DNA of 50,344 nt from an uncultured Pelagibacteraceae bacterium (GTDB taxonomy: Bacteria > Pseudomonadota > Alphaproteobacteria > Pelagibacterales > AG-422-B15), in assembly GCA_902605215.1 (NCBI GenBank), contig CACLBX010000004.1, forward strand, positions 1 to 50,344, written 5' to 3'. Under the pieces are notes generated by a model, which ran no database searches, was not told the DNA's origin, and saw only the letters and a program-made list of their open reading frames with translations. The translations under genes were made by a program, and so were the position numbers. Shown in pieces: positions 45,000 through 50,344 of this stretch (positions are counted from its first letter, which is position 1; the number at the start of each line of letters is the position of its first letter).

Positions 45000-45845
45000 T
45001 TACTTCGCACCCGCTTTAACAAATGTGCCGTTGTTATAATCACTGATAGCGGAAATAATTTCTTCTCTTGTGTTCATTACAAAAGGACCACCTCTGGCAA
45101 TCGGTTCACCAATTGGCTTGCCAGACACTAATAGAAACTTTGCTTTATTTTCACTTGTAACCACTAAACTTCCACCTTGATTAAAAGTAATTAAATGCGA
45201 ACTAGTAATTTCACTATTATCACCATCCAAATGAATACTGCCAGAGTATACGTAAATAAATGAATTGTATTCTTTATCTAGATTGTATGTAAATGGCTGG
45301 TTGCTCGTAATTTCAATATCAAGATATGTTGGATTAACGTTATGTTTTTTTATAGACCCTTCTGTTTCTTTAAAGGAGCCAGCAATAACCTTTACTTTAA
45401 CATCACTATCTTCATATGTTTTGATTTGATTTGAATCTAAGTAAATATATTCTGGGTCGTCCATTTTTTTTTCTGCAGGCATATTGATCCAAAGCTGGAA
45501 GCCATGCAGCTTTCCTTCAGACATTGCTGGCATTTCTGAGTGAATAATCCCACTTCCTGTCTTCATCCACTGAACATCACCTGGCTTCATGATCCCTACT
45601 GCACCGGTACTATCCTTATGTTCAAATTCACCATTTAGCATATATGTAACTGTTTCTATGCCTCTATGTGGGTGAGCTGGAAACCCGCCAAGATAATCAT
45701 CACTTTTATCAGAGCCAAATTCATCCAGCATTAAGAATGGGTCAAAATAGTCAATAAGCTGAGTGCCAATTGATCTCTTCAATTTAACACCTGCGCCATC
45801 TGATGTGTTTATTGGCGATATAATCTGGTCAATAGTACTGCGCAT
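45000..45845 (-). CDS. Pirin family protein
   Basis: A 281 aa bicupin of the pirin family. The N-terminal cupin has the metal-binding pattern HPHRGIETVTYMLNGE, and the second cupin follows from about residue 165. Bacterial pirins such as YhhW can act as quercetin dioxygenases or as regulators; neither is shown here. The gene lies 2 nt after the quinone-oxidoreductase-like gene and abuts gpx, so the four are probably one transcript. Confidence 0.9.
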   Translation of the reverse strand: MRSTIDQIISPINTSDGAGVKLKRSIGTQLIDYFDPFLMLDEFGSDKSDDYLGGFPAHPHRGIETVTYMLNGEFEHKDSTGAVGIMKPGDVQWMKTGSGIIHSEMPAMSEGKLHGFQLWINMPAEKKMDDPEYIYLDSNQIKTYEDSDVKVKVIAGSFKETEGSIKKHNVNPTYLDIEITSNQPFTYNLDKEYNSFIYVYSGSIHLDGDNSEITSSHLITFNQGGSLVVTSENKAKFLLVSGKPIGEPIARGGPFVMNTREEIISAISDYNNGTFVKAGAK

Positions 45846-45847
45846 AA

Positions 45848-46798
45848 TTAATTAATTTTTATTAACAACTTTCCTTTTGCCCTACCACTTGATAAATGTT
45901 CATAAGCCTCATGGTACTGGTCAAATGAATAAGTTTTTTCAATTACAGGTTTCAATTTACCGTCTTCCATCCACATCCTAAACATATCAAGGTTTGATGT
46001 AGATGTTCTACCAGAAAGAACTGTACGAGATTTTTTTCGTTTAAAAAACTGTTTTGCAGTATCAATGTTATTATAGATATTAAATTTTGTTGTAACATAA
46101 ATACCATTTGTCGACAAAGAATTAGAAATTTTTGGAAAGGAAAGATTTCCGTTAGCGTCAAAAATAATATCGTATTTATCGGATGTATCAGTGATGTCAG
46201 TTTTTGTATAATCAATAATTTTTTCGATATCAAATTCATTTTTTATCCATTCAATATTTCTATCGCTTGTTACAGCGGTAATATCGGCCTCATATATTTT
46301 TGCCATTTGAAGTGCAAATGTACCAACTCCTCCCGAGGCACCATTGATTAACAATTTATGTCCTTTTCTTAAAGACGCAATATTTCTTAGAGCTAATAAA
46401 GATGTATTACCCACTTGAGGTATTGCTGCCGTATCGGATAGTTCAAAATTATTAGGAGCTAAAGATATATATTTCTGAGATATAGTAATTTTTTCAGCTG
46501 CACTTCCGTTAAATAATATGTCCTGCATGCCAAATACCTTGTCGCCGACCTTAAACGCACCAACGTCATTGCCAATTTCAACTATTTCACCACTAAAATC
46601 ACATGCAGTTATTATTGGAAATTTTTTTATGCTAGTAATGGGCTTAAACCCACCTCTCATTTTTTTTAAGTCAACAGGATTAATTGAAATTGCTGAGACT
46701 TTAATGGCAACCTCATGACGCTTTGGTTTTGGATTCTCAACTTCTAATATTTGGAGTTTGTCAATGCCTCCATATGAATTATATCCAATTGCTCTCAT
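45848..46798 (-). CDS. Zinc-independent MDR oxidoreductase (quinone oxidoreductase-like)
   Basis: A medium-chain dehydrogenase/reductase with an N-terminal GroES-like domain (GYNSYGGIDKLQILEVENP) and a Rossmann domain with the NADPH motif INGASGGVGTFALQMAK. The usual zinc cysteines are absent. I take Met24 of the longer open frame as the start (46798): that residue begins the conserved sequence, and the longer form would overlap the divergent PAP2 gene. Length is 316 aa. Likely reaction: NADPH-dependent reduction of quinones or reactive enones. Confidence 0.88.
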   Translation of the reverse strand: MRAIGYNSYGGIDKLQILEVENPKPKRHEVAIKVSAISINPVDLKKMRGGFKPITSIKKFPIITACDFSGEIVEIGNDVGAFKVGDKVFGMQDILFNGSAAEKITISQKYISLAPNNFELSDTAAIPQVGNTSLLALRNIASLRKGHKLLINGASGGVGTFALQMAKIYEADITAVTSDRNIEWIKNEFDIEKIIDYTKTDITDTSDKYDIIFDANGNLSFPKISNSLSTNGIYVTTKFNIYNNIDTAKQFFKRKKSRTVLSGRTSTSNLDMFRMWMEDGKLKPVIEKTYSFDQYHEAYEHLSSGRAKGKLLIKIN

Positions 46799-46855
46799 AA
46801 TAATTAATTTTAAAATTAAGAATTGATTATATAATGTAATAAATAAGGCGAGTAA

Positions 46856-47746
46856 ATGTTTTATCAAATGCTAACAGATATTTCCTGGGTTGTTAACTTA
46901 AGATCTCCAATTTTAACTCCAATATTTGAGTTTTTAACATGGCTTGGGTACAGAGATTTTCTTTTTATGTTCATTCCATTTACTTATTGGTGCTTTGATA
47001 GGAAAATATTTGGTAGACTAGTTCTAATTGTATTTTTTAGTGCGATAATTAATTCTTGGTTAAAAGATTTTTTTCAAGACCCAAGGCCAGATCTCTATCT
47101 CAATATAGATCCGTGGCTTCAAGCAGAAACCTCTTTTGGGTTTCCAAGTGGTCATACTCAAATAGCAGTTGTTATATGGCTTTATATTGCACTCAATGTA
47201 AAGAATCTCTTTGCGAAAATTGTATCAATTATTTTTTTATTAGGTGTGCCTTTTAGTCGTATCTACCTTGGCGTACATGATATCGGAGATATTCTCGGTG
47301 GAATGATAGTGGGGTTATTCACTCTATATGCCGCTCATCTATTTTATCAAAATATTGACTTGGGAAAATATAATTTAAACAAACTATTTAAATATGTATT
47401 AACGATTATTCTACTGATCGTGTTTTATTTCTCGTGGCCAATGGATCATGGTCATGAATTAGTTACAGGATTGGGAGGACTTATATTGGGCTTCATGATA
47501 GGATCAGATTTAGATAAAAAATATTTTGGTTACGAACGGGTATCAAATACCTTTATGCACTATTTTTCGTGTTCATTGGCATTAATTGTCTTTCTAATTT
47601 TAAATAAATTTTTAGAAACTGGATTTGATCAAGTTATTTTACCTGAGTGGTTCGAAATTGGCATGAGCTCCTTTATATTGGGCACCTATATCTCATTTAT
47701 TGCACTATTTCTTCTTTCAAAAGTTAAGCTTCAATCAATCAAATAA
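46856..47746 (+). CDS. PAP2-family membrane phosphatase
   Basis: A 296 aa membrane phosphatase with the full PAP2 signature: KDFFQDPRP, FPSGHTQ and SRIYLGVHDIGD, with the catalytic histidines on the outer side of the membrane. There are about seven or eight helices; the C-terminal part (about 170-290) extends beyond the usual PAP2 fold. The substrate is probably a lipid phosphate or undecaprenyl/isoprenoid pyrophosphate. A TATAAT (46830-46835) lies upstream. The gene overlaps the convergent hydrolase gene by 16 nt. Confidence 0.88.
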   Translation: MFYQMLTDISWVVNLRSPILTPIFEFLTWLGYRDFLFMFIPFTYWCFDRKIFGRLVLIVFFSAIINSWLKDFFQDPRPDLYLNIDPWLQAETSFGFPSGHTQIAVVIWLYIALNVKNLFAKIVSIIFLLGVPFSRIYLGVHDIGDILGGMIVGLFTLYAAHLFYQNIDLGKYNLNKLFKYVLTIILLIVFYFSWPMDHGHELVTGLGGLILGFMIGSDLDKKYFGYERVSNTFMHYFSCSLALIVFLILNKFLETGFDQVILPEWFEIGMSSFILGTYISFIALFLLSKVKLQSIK

Positions 47747-48768
47747 CTTTCGCCATGCTTTAAAGTAAAAAAATCTTCATTTGGTATATTGTATTTTTTT
47801 AGTTCTTTTAGTAACTGGCGAGGAGGTTCCGTAACAGGCTCATCAGTTAAGATAAAAGTTCCCCATGCCATGCCGATAGCTTTACTTGCTTCCAAGTCAA
47901 GAAATGTCATCACAGCTTCCTCAGGGTTTATATGAGAGAATTCCATGATCCACCTTGGTTCATAGGCTCCAATGGGGATTGCCGCTAGATCAACTGGGCC
48001 CAATTTTTCTTTGATTGCCTTAAAATCATCTGTGTATCCAGTATCTCCTAAGTGTATAAAGCTGTGAAACTTGTTTTTAAAATGCCATGCGCCCCATAAA
48101 GTTTCATTTCGATCAAATAAACCACGAGCAGACCAATGTTGCACTGGAGCGAAGGTAATAAGTGTTTCTTGAATTATTAGAGAGTCCCACCAATCAAGCT
48201 CCCTAACATTATAAATACCTTTGCTCTCAAACCATTTTTTTAGACCCAGAGGAACAAGGAAAAGTATGTTATCAAATTTTTCAGCTAATAATTTTACACT
48301 CATGTAATCAAGATGGTCGTAATGACTGTGCGAGATAGTAACTACGTCAATATTAGGTAAATCATCAATCTTCATTCCAGGTGCCATATATCTCTTGGGT
48401 CCTGCAAAATTTAATGGGGATGCTCTCTGTGTAAAATGTGGATCTGTAAGAACATTTATATCTTTATTTTGATACAAAAAAGTTTCATGCCCAATCCAAG
48501 TAGTAACAATATTCTCATTTTCATAAATTTCTTTGTAATTAGGCACTTCAACTTCAAATTCAAAAGTTTCTAAATTTTTACTTCTTCTCTCCCAACTCCA
48601 TTTTAATAATTTATTAAAGCTACTCTCATATGCTACTCCACTAGTATTTGCGTATGTACCATCTGAAAGATGATGCACCGAACTATTAATCACTTCGTTA
48701 GAGTAGGTTGGCAGAGAATATAATAGAGAAACGATCAATAAAGCTACTTTCATAAAATTATTTGTCAT
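47731..48768 (-). CDS. NAPE-PLD/UlaG-like metallo-beta-lactamase-fold hydrolase
   Basis: A 345 aa metallo-beta-lactamase-fold hydrolase with an N-terminal signal peptide (start at Met1 or Met6, cleavage after about residue 23). The family order is complete: TTWIGHETFLYQ, LTDPHFTQRASPLNFAGPKR and TISHSHYDHLD, with the metal-binding H-x-H-x-D-H at 147-152. Similar proteins are N-acyl-phosphatidylethanolamine phospholipase D-like or UlaG-like. The periplasmic substrate is unknown; a lipid role is an inference. It overlaps the DUF983 gene by 11 nt. Confidence 0.88.
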   Translation of the reverse strand: MTNNFMKVALLIVSLLYSLPTYSNEVINSSVHHLSDGTYANTSGVAYESSFNKLLKWSWERRSKNLETFEFEVEVPNYKEIYENENIVTTWIGHETFLYQNKDINVLTDPHFTQRASPLNFAGPKRYMAPGMKIDDLPNIDVVTISHSHYDHLDYMSVKLLAEKFDNILFLVPLGLKKWFESKGIYNVRELDWWDSLIIQETLITFAPVQHWSARGLFDRNETLWGAWHFKNKFHSFIHLGDTGYTDDFKAIKEKLGPVDLAAIPIGAYEPRWIMEFSHINPEEAVMTFLDLEASKAIGMAWGTFILTDEPVTEPPRQLLKELKKYNIPNEDFFTLKHGESYLID

Positions 48769-49105
48769 TTAGATTCCATAGTATCGCTAAACAAATACTT
48801 TTAGATACGGGGAGTATAAAAAGTACTGTTGCTATAGTTAATGGAATCCACGTCACAGCTTGCAACCAAAGATCAGGGGCGTAAACTTGTTCAATAAATA
48901 AAACGAGGGGGACAATAATGTGGCCAGCAATAATGATTGTAAGCCATGGCCCAAAGTCATCAGTTCTATAAATTGAGAGCTGCTCATCGCAATGATTACA
49001 ATTTGATTTTAGCTTAAGGTATCTTTTATAAATACTGGCTTTGCCACAGCGCGGACATCTTTTCAATATTGATCGGGATAGAGCAAGTATTAGCGAAATT
49101 TTCAT
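48758..49105 (-). CDS. DUF983 family protein
   Basis: A 115 aa DUF983 protein. The N-terminal zinc ribbon uses Cys17, Cys20, Cys36 and Cys39 (RCPRCG and NCNHCD), and two membrane helices follow (about 50-72 and 78-102). The family is common in alphaproteobacteria, often near cytochrome oxidase or sarcosine oxidase genes; its function is unknown. It lies 8 nt after soxG. Confidence 0.85.
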   Translation of the reverse strand: MKISLILALSRSILKRCPRCGKASIYKRYLKLKSNCNHCDEQLSIYRTDDFGPWLTIIIAGHIIVPLVLFIEQVYAPDLWLQAVTWIPLTIATVLFILPVSKSICLAILWNLNDK

Positions 49106-49113
49106 AATAAATA

Positions 49114-49695
49114 CTACTCACTGATTACGAATTCACTACTTGAATCTGCCAACCAATCCCATAAGTATTCAGCAAAACTCCAACGAACTGAGATATCGAA
49201 AATAGGTTCGTCAGATAATCTGTCAATCAATACTGTTGCTTTACTGATATATGATTGTGCACATGAGTTTTTTTTCAGTAAATTTTTTTCAAAATTAAGT
49301 GGGCAAGCTTTGCTAAGCACCTCAATGCTTTTGGGTCCACTTAGTCTCATTGTAAGATAATAATCAGAAACATCAGTGAGAGCATAAAATGATGTTTTAA
49401 GATTTTCATTTAAATTATTGATAATATTCGATTTATTTTGATCACTACATAGAATTAGATACTCATTGGGACCGAGCCATAATACTCTGCCTTCATCGTT
49501 GCCACTAACTTCTCCTGATGATTTTGGAAGATTATAATCAAAATAATTTTCAATTACTTCTCTTGCCTTTAGATCGTTTTCTTTCACTCTTAAGTTTATT
49601 TTTCCAATAAATTCATTTTGCTGTAGAGAAATATTATCTGAGTTGATTGCAATTTTATCAACTAATGGAGACAAATGTTCTTTATCGTTATTCAT
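49114..49695 (-). CDS. soxG: Sarcosine oxidase gamma subunit
   Basis: SoxG is the smallest catalytic-complex subunit (alpha-beta-gamma-delta) of heterotetrameric sarcosine oxidase, which oxidises sarcosine to glycine and passes the methyl group to THF. This protein shows the glycine cleavage T-like fold: GRVLWLGPNEYLIL and LTDVSDYYLTMRLSGPKSIEVLSKACPLNF. I place the start at 49695 because the ATG overlaps the soxA stop (ATGAATAA), giving 193 aa. A longer frame from 49719 would run further into soxA. Confidence 0.9.
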   Translation of the reverse strand: MNNDKEHLSPLVDKIAINSDNISLQQNEFIGKINLRVKENDLKAREVIENYFDYNLPKSSGEVSGNDEGRVLWLGPNEYLILCSDQNKSNIINNLNENLKTSFYALTDVSDYYLTMRLSGPKSIEVLSKACPLNFEKNLLKKNSCAQSYISKATVLIDRLSDEPIFDISVRWSFAEYLWDWLADSSSEFVISE

Positions 49696-50344
49696 TATTT
49701 TTATTGCCCTCCTTATCATAAAAAACTGTGTCAGAGATTGTTGCTTCTATAACCTTGCCATTCATTAGAGGAATTTCGACTTTTTCACCAAGAAGATTCA
49801 TACCATTTTTAATCATTGCCAATGCTATAGGGTGACCCAAGATCGGGCTATAGTAACTTGATGTTACATGGCCAAGCATCTTCATTGGCGGTTGTTTAAG
49901 TGCTTTTTCTACGATATGCGACCCCTCAGGTAAAACTGTTTTCTTGTCATTCACAAGAAGTCCTACAAATTTTTTTCTATCAGATCGCAAAGTATCTGAT
50001 CGTGTGAATGATCGTTTTCCTAAAAAATCTTGTTTCTTTTTAGATACGATCCAGTCCATGTTCATATCCATAGGAGTAACGCTTCCATCAGTATCTTGTC
50101 CCACAATAATAAATCCTTTTTCAGCCCTGAGAACATGCATCGTTTCAGTGCCGTATGGTGTTATGTTGTATTTTTTACCGTGGTGCATAAACTGCTCCCA
50201 GACAAATCTACCGTATCGGGAAGGTACGTTGACCTCAAAACTCAATTCGCCAGTGAAACTTATTCTAAAGACCCTTGAATCTATGCCGCACACTTTTCCC
50301 TCTCTAAATTTCATAAAAGGAAAATTTTCTTTTGATAGATCAAT
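49688..50344 (-). CDS. soxA: Sarcosine oxidase alpha subunit, C-terminal part
   Basis: The alpha subunit binds NAD and, through its C-terminal THF-binding (GcvT-like) domain, folate. Only that domain is in the window; the frame runs off the right edge, reading IDLSKENFPF upstream of the internal Met at 50314, so the gene continues outside. Signatures are VFRISFTGELSFEVNVP and LRAEKGFIIVGQDTDGSVTP. Sarcosine oxidation supports use of methylated amines or glycine betaine, a common marine carbon and nitrogen source. Confidence 0.93.
   Translation of the reverse strand: MDLSKENFPFMKFREGKVCGIDSRVFRISFTGELSFEVNVPSRYGRFVWEQFMHHGKKYNITPYGTETMHVLRAEKGFIIVGQDTDGSVTPMDMNMDWIVSKKKQDFLGKRSFTRSDTLRSDRKKFVGLLVNDKKTVLPEGSHIVEKALKQPPMKMLGHVTSSYYSPILGHPIALAMIKNGMNLLGEKVEIPLMNGKVIEATISDTVFYDKEGNKNNE

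Noticed and set aside
46799-46867. Longer N-terminus of the quinone-oxidoreductase-like gene
   Set aside because: The extra 23 residues are hydrophobic, not conserved for the family and overlap the divergent PAP2 gene; Met24 begins the conserved domain.

Overview
The window comes from a compact, A+T-rich (by eye roughly one-third G+C) alphaproteobacterial chromosome, most like a streamlined free-living marine lineage (SAR11, HIMB59 or AEGEAN-169-like). This placement rests on gene order (gmk/fabF/acpP/fabG/fabD; rpsF/rpsR/rplI/dnaB/alr; der/bamB/TPR; alaS/recA), a GTTC-N7-GTTC SOS box of the alphaproteobacterial type upstream of recA, a DksA with one cysteine, heterotetrameric sarcosine oxidase genes, and very tight packing. 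No phylogeny could be run, so the lineage is an inference. All five convergent gene pairs overlap at their 3' ends.

Layout. 1-506: 3' end of rsmA. 495-4295 (minus): gmk and fatty-acid synthesis genes fabF, acpP, fabG, fabD. 4368-5341 (plus): ribosomal proteins bS6, bS18, bL9. 5491-11708 (plus): dnaB, alr, an RND/MMPL-type exporter, cvpA and an SDR protein with a changed active site. 17282-11705 (minus): photolyase, a one-helix membrane protein, panB, a YfgM-like TPR protein, bamB and a Der GTPase with only one G domain. 17345-17860: a GNAT acetyltransferase. 17925-20379: a small segment inserted beside the 3' end of guaA. It holds a short phage-like ORF, a formyltransferase, a polysaccharide-deacetylase-like protein and an H-NS-like gene broken by a TAG codon, and an imperfect copy of the guaA 3' end lies at its far side. 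24453-20359 (minus): rlmE, guaB, a periplasmic TPR protein and guaA. 24501-33783 (plus): two identical-half palindromic operators, then tolC, padR, an adaptor and two tandem RND pumps. 33786-35550 (plus): LOG and icd. 39923-35531 (minus): dksA, recA, alaS. 40067-43960 (plus): MoxR ATPase, VWA protein, EamA transporter, dusA. 46798-43957 (minus): a redox cluster (quinone oxidoreductase, pirin, glutathione peroxidase, RutE-like nitroreductase). 46856-47746 (plus): PAP2 phosphatase. 50344-47731 (minus): soxA (partial), soxG, DUF983 protein, NAPE-PLD/UlaG-like hydrolase.

Most of the window is core housekeeping. The parts worth a second look are the guaA-linked segment with its att-like repeats, the self-contained PadR-regulated tripartite efflux operon with paired operators, and the reduced Der protein in an otherwise normal der locus.
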